Origin: Paenibacillus sp. GM2
GTDB taxonomy: Bacteria > Bacillota > Bacilli > Paenibacillales > Paenibacillaceae
Assembly: GCF_900069005.2 (NCBI RefSeq)
Contig: NZ_LN831272.1
Span: 40,011 to 104,010, forward strand
DNA length: 64,000 bases
Direction: 5' to 3'
Part shown: positions 16,485 through 25,835 of the stretch, in pieces
How the letters are laid out: each line of letters begins with the position of its first letter
How positions within the stretch are numbered: position 1 is the stretch's first letter
The notes under the pieces: generated by a model
What the model was told of the DNA's origin: nothing
The model's database searches: none
The model's input: the letters and a program-made list of their open reading frames with translations, nothing else
Program-made: the position numbers and the translations under genes

Positions 16485-18230
16485 CTACTTTTCCTTCGAA
16501 TAGTCGCGAATACGCGGCGGAATCAGTGATACATCGACATCTTCATATGAAATTTGCGGCCCGTCCGGCGTCCAAGTCGCCTTGGTCGTCTTCAGGAATT
16601 CCTCGTCATTACGATCCGGATAATCCGGTTTATAATGGGCGCCACGGCTCTCATTACGGAGCAATGCGCCAAGCGTCATCGCTTCAGCCAGCTCCAGCAT
16701 GTTCCATAGCTGACGGGTAAAGGCAGCCCCCGCGTTGTTCCAACGCGAATTATCATTAATATTGATATCTTTATAACGAACCTTCAGTTCTTTAATTTTG
16801 TTAATCGTCGCTTCCAATCGATTGTTATAGCGAACCACGGTCATATTGTCCGTCATCCAATCCCCTAGCTCTTTATGGAGTACATAGGCATTTTCCTTGC
16901 CTTCCATCTTGAGCAGCTTCTCGAATTTGTCCTCTTGTACCTTGCGGGCATTGTCCAGTATTGTCGAGCTCATATCTTCGACCGATTTCTTCAGACCGTG
17001 AATGTACTCCACCGCTTTAGGACCGGCAACCATGCCGCCGAAAATAGCGGATACGAGCGAGTTCGCACCTAAGCGGTTGGCGCCATGATATTGATAATCG
17101 CATTCGCCTGCTGCAAACAGCCCCGGGATGTTCGTCATCTGATTATAATCGACCCACATGCCGCCCATCGAGTAATGGACCGCCGGGAAGATTCTCATCG
17201 GAACCTTACGCGGATCATCGCCGACGAATTTTTCATAAATCTCAATAATGCCGCCGAGCTTAACGTCCAGTTCCTTCGGATCTTTATGCGACAAATCGAG
17301 ATACACCATGTTCTCGCCGTTGATGCCAAGCTTCTGGTCAACACATACAGAGAAGATCTCCCGCGTTGCGATATCCCGTGGCACAAGATTGCCGTAGGCC
17401 GGATATTTCTCCTCAAGGAAGTACCATGGCTTGCCGTCTTTATAAGTCCAGATCCGTCCGCCCTCACCGCGAGCTGACTCCGACATCAGGCGCAGCTTAT
17501 CATCGCCTGGAATCGCTGTCGGATGGATTTGAATGAATTCACCATTTGCATAATGCACGCCTTGCTGGTACACCGCGCTCGCTGCTGTTCCTGTGTTAAT
17601 AACAGAGTTGGTCGTCTTGCCAAAAATAATCCCCGGCCCGCCTGTTGCCAGTATCACGGCATCCGAGGCGAAGGTCACGACCTCCATAGAGCGTAAATTC
17701 TGTGCAGTAATACCGCGGCAAGCCCCCTCGTCATCAAGAACTACGGACAGGAACTCCCAGTTCTCATATTTGACCACCAGCCCTTCCGTCTCATGACGGC
17801 GAACTTGTTCATCGAGAGCGTAAAGCAGCTGCTGGCCAGTTGTTGCACCGGCAAACGCCGTACGGTGACGCTTCGTACCGCCGAATCGGCGGAAATCGAG
17901 GAGGCCTTCAGGGGTACGATTGAACATAACCCCCATCCGGTCCATCAGATGGATAATGCCCGGTGCTGCTTCACACATGGCTTTGACAGGCGGCTGGTTG
18001 GCGAGGAAGTCTCCGCCGTATACCGTATCATCGAAGTGCTCCCAAGGAGAGTCGCCTTCCCCCTTTGTATTTACCGCGCCGTTGATCCCGCCCTGCGCAC
18101 ACACAGAGTGCGATCTCTTAACCGGAACGATCGAGAATAGATGAACCTGAACCCCGGCTTCGGCCGCCTTGATGGTAGCCATCAGCCCGGCAAGCCCTCC
18201 ACCGACGACAACTATGCTTTGTTTCGACAT
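16485..18230 (-). CDS. sdhA: Succinate dehydrogenase flavoprotein subunit
   Basis: A 581-residue flavoprotein. The FAD-binding GGGLAGLMA lies near the N-terminus, the covalent-FAD His motif SHSVCAQGGINGAV follows, then HPTAIPG and the active-site region RFGGTKRHRTAF. Near the C-terminus comes the Arg-rich GALLRNESRGAHYKPDYP. It oxidises succinate to fumarate on the cytoplasmic side. The start at 18230 (MSKQSIVVVGGG) is preferred because AGGAGTTG precedes it; an in-frame TTG lies three codons upstream. It is 12 nt upstream of sdhB. A pair of 54-bp repeats separates it from sdhC. Confidence 0.95.
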   Translation of the reverse strand: MSKQSIVVVGGGLAGLMATIKAAEAGVQVHLFSIVPVKRSHSVCAQGGINGAVNTKGEGDSPWEHFDDTVYGGDFLANQPPVKAMCEAAPGIIHLMDRMGVMFNRTPEGLLDFRRFGGTKRHRTAFAGATTGQQLLYALDEQVRRHETEGLVVKYENWEFLSVVLDDEGACRGITAQNLRSMEVVTFASDAVILATGGPGIIFGKTTNSVINTGTAASAVYQQGVHYANGEFIQIHPTAIPGDDKLRLMSESARGEGGRIWTYKDGKPWYFLEEKYPAYGNLVPRDIATREIFSVCVDQKLGINGENMVYLDLSHKDPKELDVKLGGIIEIYEKFVGDDPRKVPMRIFPAVHYSMGGMWVDYNQMTNIPGLFAAGECDYQYHGANRLGANSLVSAIFGGMVAGPKAVEYIHGLKKSVEDMSSTILDNARKVQEDKFEKLLKMEGKENAYVLHKELGDWMTDNMTVVRYNNRLEATINKIKELKVRYKDININDNSRWNNAGAAFTRQLWNMLELAEAMTLGALLRNESRGAHYKPDYPDRNDEEFLKTTKATWTPDGPQISYEDVDVSLIPPRIRDYSKEK

Positions 18231-18248
18231 CCTTTTCAACTCCTAAAA

Positions 18249-18365
18249 GTTTTGTGAGCTATGCTACTTAGACGGACACCATACAAAACTTGCTTCGTAA
18301 GCATTCGCTTCGTTTTGTGAGCTATGCTGCTTAGATTTACATCGTACAAAACCTGCTTCGCAAGC
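18249..18365 (-). repeat. Two 54-bp direct repeats between sdhC and sdhA
   Basis: Copy 1 is 18249-18302 and copy 2 is 18312-18365. Each contains an inverted repeat GTTTTGT / ACAAAAC and ends in a mini hairpin (GCTTCGTAAGC or GCTTCGCAAGC). They lie inside the sdh operon, so they are transcribed in the intercistronic region. They are unrelated in sequence to the 186-bp repeats. Confidence 0.8.
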
Positions 18366-18373
18366 GGCCTTCC

Positions 18374-19039
18374 CTATCCTAGCATTCTAAATGATTGCAG
18401 CAGGGCCGTTCCTCCCGCAAATTCCACACTGCGGAATGCGAACAATGACCATACAAACATAATCGATACGATCACAAACATACTCATGCAAATATATGAG
18501 GATACACGCTGCGAGCGCGGCCCCACCGTAATGCCCCAGCTAACCAGAAACGACCATAAGCCATTGGCAAAATGGAAAGAGGCAGACACAACCGCGATCA
18601 AATAAATAATGAAAAATATCGGCTGCATCATAATGTCATGCATGACTCCGCCCAACTGATCGTGCGTTACATGGCCAAGCGCCACTTGTATTCTCGTCTC
18701 ATACACATGCCAGATCACAAATATGAATACGATAATTCCCGTAATTCGCTGCAGCAGATAGCGCAGATTGCGCTCCGTAGCATAATTGCCGTTATTCGGC
18801 TTCGCCTGAAAAGCGATGTATATGCCGTAAACCCCGTGGTACAGCAGCGGCAAATAAATGCCCACAATCTCCAGTACCAGGATCAGCGGCAGACTGTTCA
18901 AGAATGCCACACTGTCCTTAAAGCCCTGGCTCCCCCCCTCAACCGCAGAGAAGTTCGTCAGCATGTGCTCCAGAAGGAAAAAACCTAGCGGAATAATGCC
19001 CAGAAGCGAATGCAGTTTCCTGGAATAAAACCCTTTCAT
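18374..19039 (-). CDS. sdhC: Succinate dehydrogenase cytochrome b558 subunit
   Basis: A 221-residue membrane anchor with five hydrophobic helices. The histidines expected to bind the two b hemes are visible: HSLLGIIPLGFFLLEHM in the first helix, LLYHGVYGIY, the HVYETR segment after the third helix, and SFHFANGLW. Length and motif order match B. subtilis SdhC (202 aa). It anchors SdhAB and passes electrons to menaquinone. The start follows AAAGGGG. It is the promoter-proximal gene of the operon, divergent from a LysR gene. Confidence 0.92.
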   Translation of the reverse strand: MKGFYSRKLHSLLGIIPLGFFLLEHMLTNFSAVEGGSQGFKDSVAFLNSLPLILVLEIVGIYLPLLYHGVYGIYIAFQAKPNNGNYATERNLRYLLQRITGIIVFIFVIWHVYETRIQVALGHVTHDQLGGVMHDIMMQPIFFIIYLIAVVSASFHFANGLWSFLVSWGITVGPRSQRVSSYICMSMFVIVSIMFVWSLFAFRSVEFAGGTALLQSFRMLG

Positions 19040-19160
19040 AAGTTCGTGTACCCCTTTCTTGTCTCCATCGTCCTTTTAAATACTCATACATTAAAATTCG
19101 ACAGCAGTCTACGAAATAAATCGTATATGAAAAATCGCACAAACCGCCATCTAAGTACTT

Positions 19161-19207
19161 TGTTACAAAAGTAACATGTGAACAACTTGTGTCACTTTCA
19201 TGTTACT
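19161..19207. promoter_or_regulatory. Palindromic operator candidates between sdhC and lysR
   Basis: Two overlapping perfect palindromes lie in the divergent promoter region: TGTTAC-AAAA-GTAACA (19161-19176) and AGTAACATG ... CATGTTACT (19170-19178 and 19199-19207, centre-to-centre about 29 bases). The spacing of two or three helical turns suits a LysR tetramer, and the divergent gene is a LysR regulator. Binding by another regulator of respiration cannot be ruled out. Confidence 0.5.
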
Positions 19208-19313
19208 CCTTTTTAGCTTATAATGGAATTGCAATATAATTATTAACTGTTATAACTATTACGCATAAGAGAATATATCTGTGGAAATCGATTGAATAAA
19301 GAGGAGGATCGAA

Positions 19314-20216
19314 TTGCTGGAAGAATTGATTGTCTTTACTACCGTTGTAGAACAGTCTAGCTTAAATAAAGCTTCGAAGCTGCTTAATTTGTCTCAGCCT
19401 GCCTTATCGAGGAAAATTGCCAAGCTGGAGGAAGAATGGGGAATCGCCCTGTTCCACCGCAACGGCAAGAAGCTGGAGTTGACCCGGGTTGGTCATGAGG
19501 CCTATCTATATGCCATGGAGCAGCGGCAGCGCCATCAGAACTTTCTGCAGTCCGTCTCACGCTTCAAAGCAGCCAATCGCAGCATCGTAACCCTTGGCGC
19601 CAGCCTCACAACATTGCAGACAACATTGCCTCCTCTTGTCACCGCTCTGATGAACAACTACCCGGACATGGAGGTCAAGCTGCTTACTGGCAAAACCCAT
19701 GAAATTGTCTCCTACGTTAGGGAGAAAAAAGTCGATATCGGCGTCATCGCCTCCTCCATCAGCGAGTCCGGCTTAAAATGCATTCCGCTCTTCCAGGATC
19801 ATCTTGAACTGGTCGTCCCGCGCGGACACGAGCTTGCGGATGGCGGTCCTGTGACGATGGGCGATCTGAATGACCGCTCGATGATCATCTTCTCCAAAGG
19901 CACCTGGTATCGCAAGCTGATTGATGAGATGTTCGTACGTTATGGCATTATCCCTGATGTCAGGATGGAGATCGATTCCTTTGAAGCGATCGTGCGTCTT
20001 CTGCCCACTTGTAAATTCGCCACGCTGCTTCCAAAATCCTATTTGCGCAAGCAACTTCTAAGGGATAATGATCTCGTCACCTTGCCGATGAAGGAGCTGG
20101 AGCAGACACGCCGGGAGACTTGTCTGATCTATGGCAGCAAGACCAATCTAAGCAGTGAAATCAAAGAATGGGTAAACGACATCCGCAGCCATTTGATTCA
20201 GGTTCTTACTATCTAA
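19314..20216 (+). CDS. LysR-family regulator divergent from sdhCAB
   Basis: A 300-residue LysR-type regulator with the N-terminal HTH (SSLNKASKLLNLSQPALSRKIAKLEEEWG) given here by its key residues at 15-43, and a C-terminal effector domain. The TTG start at 19314 has GAGGAGGATC just upstream. It resembles the CcpC group only in general layout, so a citrate-responsive role is a guess. Its position back-to-back with sdhC, with palindromes between, suggests it controls succinate dehydrogenase expression or its own. Confidence 0.82.
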   Translation: MLEELIVFTTVVEQSSLNKASKLLNLSQPALSRKIAKLEEEWGIALFHRNGKKLELTRVGHEAYLYAMEQRQRHQNFLQSVSRFKAANRSIVTLGASLTTLQTTLPPLVTALMNNYPDMEVKLLTGKTHEIVSYVREKKVDIGVIASSISESGLKCIPLFQDHLELVVPRGHELADGGPVTMGDLNDRSMIIFSKGTWYRKLIDEMFVRYGIIPDVRMEIDSFEAIVRLLPTCKFATLLPKSYLRKQLLRDNDLVTLPMKELEQTRRETCLIYGSKTNLSSEIKEWVNDIRSHLIQVLTI

Positions 20217-20232
20217 TATGTATAAAAAAGCA

Positions 20233-20255
20233 GCGCGCCTGTCTTACAGGCGCGC
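20233..20255. terminator. Bidirectional terminator between lysR and the antiporter gene
   Basis: Perfect 9-bp GC-rich stem GCGCGCCTG / CAGGCGCGC with a 5-nt loop, and six T residues on the minus strand side. The antiporter's stop codon (complement of 20244-20246) sits in the loop, so the hairpin is partly coding on that strand. Confidence 0.85.
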
Positions 20256-21488
20256 CGCTTCCTTGCTTACTTCAAGCCCCAGCTTCCGGGCTACCCAACC
20301 TGTCGTGCTGGCTTGTACGATAATCGTCAGCATAATAGCCATAAAGGCGATCGCTGAAATCATCTGGGCATTGGCGACGCCCATCCCTACAATCATGCCG
20401 GATAACGCCGCGGGAATAACTCCCGTCTCCCGCACCCAGCACATGAAGAGCAGTTCCTGCCAGGTCCACTTCGCTTTACGGTCTGGCCATGCGCAGATCA
20501 ACACCGTTACAGGCCGGGCCACGAACATCAATATTAAGACAGCAGCCAGACTTTGCCAGAAGTAATGCCCCAGCGTCGTGAAATTCACTTGGCTGCCTAG
20601 AAGGATAAAAATTAGCATGCGCATCATTAAAGTAATGTTGTCGGAGACGGCTCCGATCTCTGAGCGCTTTTCCTCCATATTCAGATTGAATATGTCCGCG
20701 TTCCCCCATATAACTCCAGCTACGAAAGTAGCCATAAATCCGCTGAAACCCAGCAAATCCGCAATCAGATAGCTGGCCAATGCACACACGATCATAACGA
20801 GGGTCGTATATTCACTTAGAATCCCGCGCTTAATATGTCCGGTAAAATACGACAGACAACCGGCTATAACAAGTCCGACAGCAATGCCGCCAAAGGCTGT
20901 CTTTACGAAATCCCAGCCCATGATCCCGATGTTCAGCTCTCCGCCGCTGGCAACTGCCGCCAGGAAGGCAAAGGTTAGAATCGAGCCGGTAGCATCATTG
21001 AAAGCTGATTCGCTTTCCACTGTCTCCCGAACCCGCTTCTTGATGTTCACCTGCCTGAAAACCGGAATGATGGATGCCGGGTCCGTTGAAGCGATCACCG
21101 CACCGGCCAGGAACGAGAACACCCAACTGACCCCAAATAAATAATGAACCCCTACACCAACTACGCCCATCGTAATTAGCACTCCCAATACACTTAACAG
21201 CGAGAGGCTGATCCAAATCTCCTTGAGCCCGCTAAGCCTTAAGTTGCGTCCCCCATCAAACAGAATCAGGACCGAGCCAACGGTCAGAATGATCTGATTG
21301 ATCAGCGAGCCGCTCGCTTCATGAATCCAGCCGAGCCCCGGACCCAGCAGCATCCCTGTTGCAATATAGACTGCTACATCCGGGAGCTTAAGAATGGAAG
21401 CAATTTTCCCCGAGATCATACCCACGGTAATAACAAATAAAATCAAAATAAGTAAGTGCCTGATGGCCTCGGTAGCTGCAGATTCCAT
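20244..21488 (-). CDS. CPA1-type cation:proton antiporter
   Basis: A 414-residue protein with about 12 membrane segments. The ion-path motifs STDPASIIPVF and FNDATGSIL are the CPA1 (NhaP/CvrA) signature, with the ND pair. There is no C-terminal TrkA domain, unlike E. coli CvrA. It exchanges Na+ or K+ for H+. It is the third gene of a run with ktrB and ktrA (24 nt after ktrA), so it should be under the c-di-AMP riboswitch at 23617-23757. The ribosome site is weak (GGGATGTG), which suggests low or coupled translation. Confidence 0.82.
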   Translation of the reverse strand: MESAATEAIRHLLILILFVITVGMISGKIASILKLPDVAVYIATGMLLGPGLGWIHEASGSLINQIILTVGSVLILFDGGRNLRLSGLKEIWISLSLLSVLGVLITMGVVGVGVHYLFGVSWVFSFLAGAVIASTDPASIIPVFRQVNIKKRVRETVESESAFNDATGSILTFAFLAAVASGGELNIGIMGWDFVKTAFGGIAVGLVIAGCLSYFTGHIKRGILSEYTTLVMIVCALASYLIADLLGFSGFMATFVAGVIWGNADIFNLNMEEKRSEIGAVSDNITLMMRMLIFILLGSQVNFTTLGHYFWQSLAAVLILMFVARPVTVLICAWPDRKAKWTWQELLFMCWVRETGVIPAALSGMIVGMGVANAQMISAIAFMAIMLTIIVQASTTGWVARKLGLEVSKEAARL

Positions 21489-21512
21489 CTGTGATCACAT
21501 CCCAGGGATAGA

Positions 21513-22184
21513 TTAGGAAATATTCTCGTTGACCATCATCTCGAACTCTTCAACATTTTCATTGGAGCCGATAATGACCATGATATCTCCGGTTTTCAAT
21601 TGATCCATCGCTGTCGGGGCAACGATAACGCCATTCTCGCGATGAATAGCCACAATCGTGCAGCCAAAGCGCGCTCGCGGATGAAGCTCCCCTACATTTT
21701 TACCGTTAAGGCATTCCGGAACGTTCATCTCCACGATGCTGTAATTTTTGGATAGCTGGATATAATCCAGCAGATTGGGCGTCACCAATTGGTGAGCTAC
21801 CCGAATGCCCATATCCCGCTCCGGCGAAATAACCCGATCCACGCCCAACTTCTCCAGTGCCCTGCCATGCAGTACTGAGATCGCCTTGGCTACTACCATC
21901 GGCAAGCCGAGATCTTTAAGCAAAATCGCCGCTAATATGCTCATCTGAATATCATTGCCGATCGCGACGATCCCGCAGTCAAAGTTACGCACTCCCAGCG
22001 ATTTGAGCACCTCTTCATCCGTTGCGTCAGCCACAACGGCATGAGTCAGCTTATCGCTCCATTCATTTACAATTTCCTCATCCCGGTCGATTCCCAGTAC
22101 CTCATAACCGAGATCCATCAGTTCCAGTGCCAAACTAGATCCGAAACGCCCCAGTCCGATCACTACAAACTGCTGTGTTTTCAT
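21513..22184 (-). CDS. ktrA: KtrA/TrkA-type potassium uptake regulatory subunit
   Basis: A 223-residue RCK protein. The N-terminal Rossmann domain has VIGLGRFGSSLA (GxGxxG) with an acidic residue in GIDRDEE that binds the nucleotide ribose. The C-terminal RCK_C domain (from about residue 138) is the known c-di-AMP binding part in homologues. KtrA forms an octameric gating ring, regulated by ATP/ADP, under the membrane subunit KtrB. The start follows AAGGGGAAGG. It is 14 nt downstream of ktrB. Control is thus probably at two levels, riboswitch and protein. Confidence 0.9.
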   Translation of the reverse strand: MKTQQFVVIGLGRFGSSLALELMDLGYEVLGIDRDEEIVNEWSDKLTHAVVADATDEEVLKSLGVRNFDCGIVAIGNDIQMSILAAILLKDLGLPMVVAKAISVLHGRALEKLGVDRVISPERDMGIRVAHQLVTPNLLDYIQLSKNYSIVEMNVPECLNGKNVGELHPRARFGCTIVAIHRENGVIVAPTAMDQLKTGDIMVIIGSNENVEEFEMMVNENIS

Positions 22185-22198
22185 GCTTAACCTTCCCC

Positions 22199-23554
22199 TT
22201 ATCCAATAATAATTTTACCTTCCGGATGTCTATATAATTCTTTGCCCTTCTTCGGCCCAAGCGCATAAGCCATCGTCAATGGCCCAAGCCGTCCGGCAAA
22301 CATCGTGAAGCTGATAATAAATTTACCTATCACTGTTAATTTACCCGTTAATCCTACGGTCAAGCCAACCGTGCCAAAAGCCGAAGTCGTCTCGAACAGG
22401 ATGCTCAGGAAGCTTGCACTCTCGGTCGTCGATAGCACCATCGATACCGCGATGACAAGAAACAAGGATAACATCGTCAGCGTAACTGCTTTGAAGATAC
22501 GGTCCTGAGTCAGACGATAGCGGAACAGCACTAGATCAGACCGGCCGCGAATCATCGAGATGACAGCGCCGACCAGAATCATGAAAGTCGTTGTCTTAAT
22601 CCCGCCCCCGGTAGAGCTCGGGGAAGCACCGATAAACATAAGGATAACCATAAAGAATTGAGTAGCCTGTCTTAGCAAGCCCAGGTCGACCGTATTTGCC
22701 CCTGCCGTCCGCGGCGATACCGACTGGAAGAAGGAAGCCCATATCTTCTCTCCCCAGCTAAGGCTTGAGAAGGTGCCCGGATTTGTAAATTCAAATACGT
22801 AAATCACCAAGGCCCCGATCAATATAAGCGAAGCCGTCATCGTCAATACCACTTTGGAATGAAGCGATAGCTTCCGGTGCTTCCGAAAGTCAACGAGATC
22901 CGACAACACGATGAATCCAAGGCCACCGGATACGATCAGGAACATCGTAACCAGGTTAACAATCGGATCGCCTACGTAGCGAGTAAGGCTCTGATAGTGG
23001 CCAAACAAGTCAAAACCGGCATTATTAAACATGGACACTCCATGGAAGATTCCAAAATATAGCGCGCGTCCAAACGGCATATCAAAGGACCAGCGAATCG
23101 TATAGATCAACGCCGCGCTGCTCTCAATGACCAGGGAATAGATCAGAACCTTGCGAATCAAGCGGACAATCCCTTCCATCGTGTTCTGGTTCATCGCCTC
23201 TTGCAGCAAGAGACGATCCTTGAGCGATATTCTACGCTTGAATACGAGCGAGAATAGGGTAGCCACGGTCATGAAACCGAGACCGCCGGTCTGAATCAGC
23301 AGCATAATCACGACCTGACCGAACGTAGAATAATATGTCCCGGTATCCACGACGATTAATCCAGTTACACAGGTTGCTGAAGTTGCGGTAAACAGCGCAT
23401 CAACGAAAGGTAAAGATTCCCCTGTTGTACTTGAGATCGGCAGCATTAACAGCAGCGCTCCGACGAAGATAATGGCTGCAAAGCCCAATACTAAAATCTG
23501 CGGCGGGGAAAACCTGAACCATTTTACCCACATGTTCAACTGCAACTTGATCAC
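22199..23554 (-). CDS. ktrB: KtrB-type potassium/sodium symport channel subunit
   Basis: A 451-residue membrane protein of the SKT family with four M1-P-M2 repeats. The four selectivity-filter loops can be read: TSATCVTGL, MFNNAGFD, SPRTAGANTVD and TSAFGTVGLT, each with the conserved Gly. It forms the K+ path, gated by KtrA. A GTG start at 23554 is used, four bases after AAGGA. It is the first gene of the operon and lies directly behind a c-di-AMP riboswitch and terminator. Confidence 0.92.
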   Translation of the reverse strand: MIKLQLNMWVKWFRFSPPQILVLGFAAIIFVGALLLMLPISSTTGESLPFVDALFTATSATCVTGLIVVDTGTYYSTFGQVVIMLLIQTGGLGFMTVATLFSLVFKRRISLKDRLLLQEAMNQNTMEGIVRLIRKVLIYSLVIESSAALIYTIRWSFDMPFGRALYFGIFHGVSMFNNAGFDLFGHYQSLTRYVGDPIVNLVTMFLIVSGGLGFIVLSDLVDFRKHRKLSLHSKVVLTMTASLILIGALVIYVFEFTNPGTFSSLSWGEKIWASFFQSVSPRTAGANTVDLGLLRQATQFFMVILMFIGASPSSTGGGIKTTTFMILVGAVISMIRGRSDLVLFRYRLTQDRIFKAVTLTMLSLFLVIAVSMVLSTTESASFLSILFETTSAFGTVGLTVGLTGKLTVIGKFIISFTMFAGRLGPLTMAYALGPKKGKELYRHPEGKIIIG

Positions 23555-23575
23555 TCCATCCTTTTTGTAGCAAAG

Positions 23576-23757
23576 AAAAAAAGCACTGGAAATCCAATGC
23601 TTTTTGATTGGTCCCTGCTCAAAGGCCTACGAGGTTAGCTGACGGATTCGGACATGAACGGTTGCCCTATTCGCTTGGATCCTTGGAATATCCAGGAATT
23701 CAGTGAAACTCACCCCTAAAAATCGGTTCCCCCGTTTTCGTAAAGAAATTCGGCCAT
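23576..23757 (-). ncRNA. c-di-AMP riboswitch (ydaO-yuaA type) with terminator
   Basis: On the minus strand the leader contains the conserved ydaO-yuaA blocks in the right order: ACGGGGGAACC, TAGGGGTGA, GAATAGGGCAACC, TCCGAATCCGTCAGC, then TAACCTCGTAGGC. It is followed at 23576-23605 by a hairpin with GCATTGG / CCAGTGC and a run of T residues, 22 nt before the ktrB start. In B. subtilis this class binds cyclic di-AMP and stops transcription of K+ transporter and wall genes. Here it should switch off ktrB-ktrA and the antiporter when c-di-AMP is high. Confidence 0.93.
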
Positions 23758-23885
23758 TTATATATTTTATTATTTCATTGTTTTCATTTCATTTTCGTCA
23801 AATGGATTATAAGCCTTATCGGCGTGTAATAACAAAGTTTCTTTTGGATTAAATAACTCGAAAAAGGCCTAAAAGGAGTGAAACT

Positions 23886-23951
23886 ATGATTATGATACTC
23901 CATTATCTGAGCCGTGCGAGACCTTACCAGAGATATTGCAGATTCTCGTGA
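23886..23951 (+). CDS. Possible 21-aa leader peptide upstream of the CPBP gene
   Basis: A 21-codon frame (MIMILHYLSRARPYQRYCRFS) starts seven bases after a strong site, AAAAGGAG, and ends 165 nt before the CPBP gene start. The peptide has many Arg and Tyr residues. It has no recognisable family. It could be a translated leader or a chance frame; the only support is the ribosome site. Confidence 0.3.
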   Translation: MIMILHYLSRARPYQRYCRFS

Positions 23952-24116
23952 ACTAAAGCCCGATTGGCAAATTTAAGGTTTCCTATGTTATCTTTAATTG
24001 ACGTGTTTTCTGAGAATTACGCTTTATGTCACACCCACTTCTCTCGCCGGGTTATGACAAGCGGACTCATTGAACAATTTCTTGTTATAGAAAAAAGTGT
24101 TAAAGGAGCTGTAAAC

Positions 24117-25835
24117 ATGCAAACTTCCAAGAACTCACCTGGGATCTTGCTCAAACCTAAAGCACTCTGGATACTTGCTGCAATTGGATTGGTCCTCTTC
24201 ATCGTCCTGCAGCTTTGGCTGCCTTCTGTGAACGAGCCGGAGCAGCAATTAAGCAAGACCATCAGCAAAGAGCAAGCCAGGCAAGCCGCTGCTTCATTCG
24301 CTCAGACGGAGCTTGGTATCAACGGCAATTTCCAGAACGCTCACGTTACATACGATACAAAACCTGAACTGTTTGGTTATTTGACAAAGGAAAATTTAAT
24401 CCGCCAATATTCTAAATCCTACGGCAAACAATTTCCTTATGACGTTTTCCATGTTGCCTTTACGGACCCGGACGACATCTTAAGCCTGTTGAGCATTGAT
24501 GTCAATATGCAGGAGGGGAACGTCGTCGCCTTTGAGAAGGTCATCTCGACAAGCAATGCCACCAAGCAGACTTTACTCGACTACGGTCGCGAGAATACAC
24601 GATCCCTGGTGGCCCGGGAAGGCGATATCAACCTGGCTGATAAAGAGCAGCTGGTCCGACCTTACCTGAAGGCTTTAGGAGTGAGTGAAGCCGATCTGGA
24701 GCTGGCTACCGCTGAAGGGCAATATGGGCTGCTGTATGGATTGCCAAATTACGAGATCGGACAGTCGCGGGCCCAGATCCAATTCTATTTTGAATACGGC
24801 ACAGTAGCTTCCATGGAGACGAAGTTCACCGTTCCGAATTCCTACAACGAGTATCTCAGTAGTCAAAAGACGCTCGCCTACATCCTTACCTTTGCAGGTT
24901 ATGGGCTGCTCACCTTCGTTCTGGCTGTTCTGGCCATCGTATACAGCATAGTGACAAGAGCTTACACCTCTTTTAAGCGGGGTCTCTTTTTGACTTCTCT
25001 TTATTTTGTCCTAAGTATGGTCGGAGCAATCAACATGCTGCCCTATTTACAAAAGGATAGCCTGAGCAACTCCATACTTATTTTCAGCTTCGTGATCCAG
25101 GGTGTAGTTACTCTCCTGCTGTCCGGCTCTATCTATGTATCGCTAGTGGGTGGCGATGCGCTCTGGAGACAGAAGGGGCGGAATCTCTGGCCAAGGGCCA
25201 AAGAGCCCGGTTATGGACGCCACGTGCTGACAGCGATGACGAACGGGTATGCCTGGGCGCTGATTTTGCTCGGGGTACAGTCCATTATTTTCCTGGCTCT
25301 CGAAAATACGATTCACACCTGGTCGACGACAGATGCCTCCCAATCCACCTACAACATGCTTCTGCCGCTGCTATTCCCGCTGCTGGCCTGGGTAGCAGGT
25401 ATCGGAGAGGAGGCCGTATACCGACTATTCGGAATCGCTATGCTGAAGAAGATGTTCCGCAGCACATTTGTAGCCAGCTTGATTACTTCACTGATCTGGG
25501 CTTTCGGCCATACCCTGTATCCGATATATCCGGTCATTTCGCGGCCTATTGAGCTCATGTTCATCGGCTTGCTGTTCAGCTTCGTGTTTCTGCGCTACGG
25601 ATTTATTACCGCTGTCTTCTCCCACGTCATCTTTGATACGATACTGATGTCAATTAGTCTGATGGTCATGGGCGGAGGATTGAATATAGCCGCCGGGTTA
25701 TTCTATCTGGTACTGCCAGCCATTGTCGGTTATCTGATCTACCGCTTCAATCCAGCGCATAAGGAACGTCCGCTTGGGCCAATAAAAAAAGAGGAGCCGT
25801 TTATTCCGACTCCTCATCCCGAAGCGAATCCATAA
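24117..25835 (+). CDS. CPBP (CAAX protease / bacteriocin-processing) family membrane protein
   Basis: A 572-residue membrane protein with one N-terminal helix, a large extracytoplasmic section (about residues 40-250), then about eight helices. The C-terminal part carries the CPBP (Abi) metal-protease motifs: [16 protein letters not shown] and HVIFD, giving two Glu and two His residues. The start is set by AAAGGAGCTG before ATG 24117; in-frame codons upstream lack a site. The substrate is unknown. Its last 35 bases overlap the convergent uvrC gene. Confidence 0.8.
   Translation: MQTSKNSPGILLKPKALWILAAIGLVLFIVLQLWLPSVNEPEQQLSKTISKEQARQAAASFAQTELGINGNFQNAHVTYDTKPELFGYLTKENLIRQYSKSYGKQFPYDVFHVAFTDPDDILSLLSIDVNMQEGNVVAFEKVISTSNATKQTLLDYGRENTRSLVAREGDINLADKEQLVRPYLKALGVSEADLELATAEGQYGLLYGLPNYEIGQSRAQIQFYFEYGTVASMETKFTVPNSYNEYLSSQKTLAYILTFAGYGLLTFVLAVLAIVYSIVTRAYTSFKRGLFLTSLYFVLSMVGAINMLPYLQKDSLSNSILIFSFVIQGVVTLLLSGSIYVSLVGGDALWRQKGRNLWPRAKEPGYGRHVLTAMTNGYAWALILLGVQSIIFLALENTIHTWSTTDASQSTYNMLLPLLFPLLAWVAGIGEEAVYRLFGIAMLKKMFRSTFVASLITSLIWAFGHTLYPIYPVISRPIELMFIGLLFSFVFLRYGFITAVFSHVIFDTILMSISLMVMGGGLNIAAGLFYLVLPAIVGYLIYRFNPAHKERPLGPIKKEEPFIPTPHPEANP
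25784..25815 (-). terminator. uvrC terminator lying inside two coding ends
   Basis: Minus-strand stem GAGGAGTCG / CGGCTCCTC (one mismatch) followed by seven T residues. The 5' arm is formed by the last codons of uvrC (Glu-Glu-Ser) and the whole element also lies inside the 3' end of the convergent CPBP gene. Confidence 0.8.
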
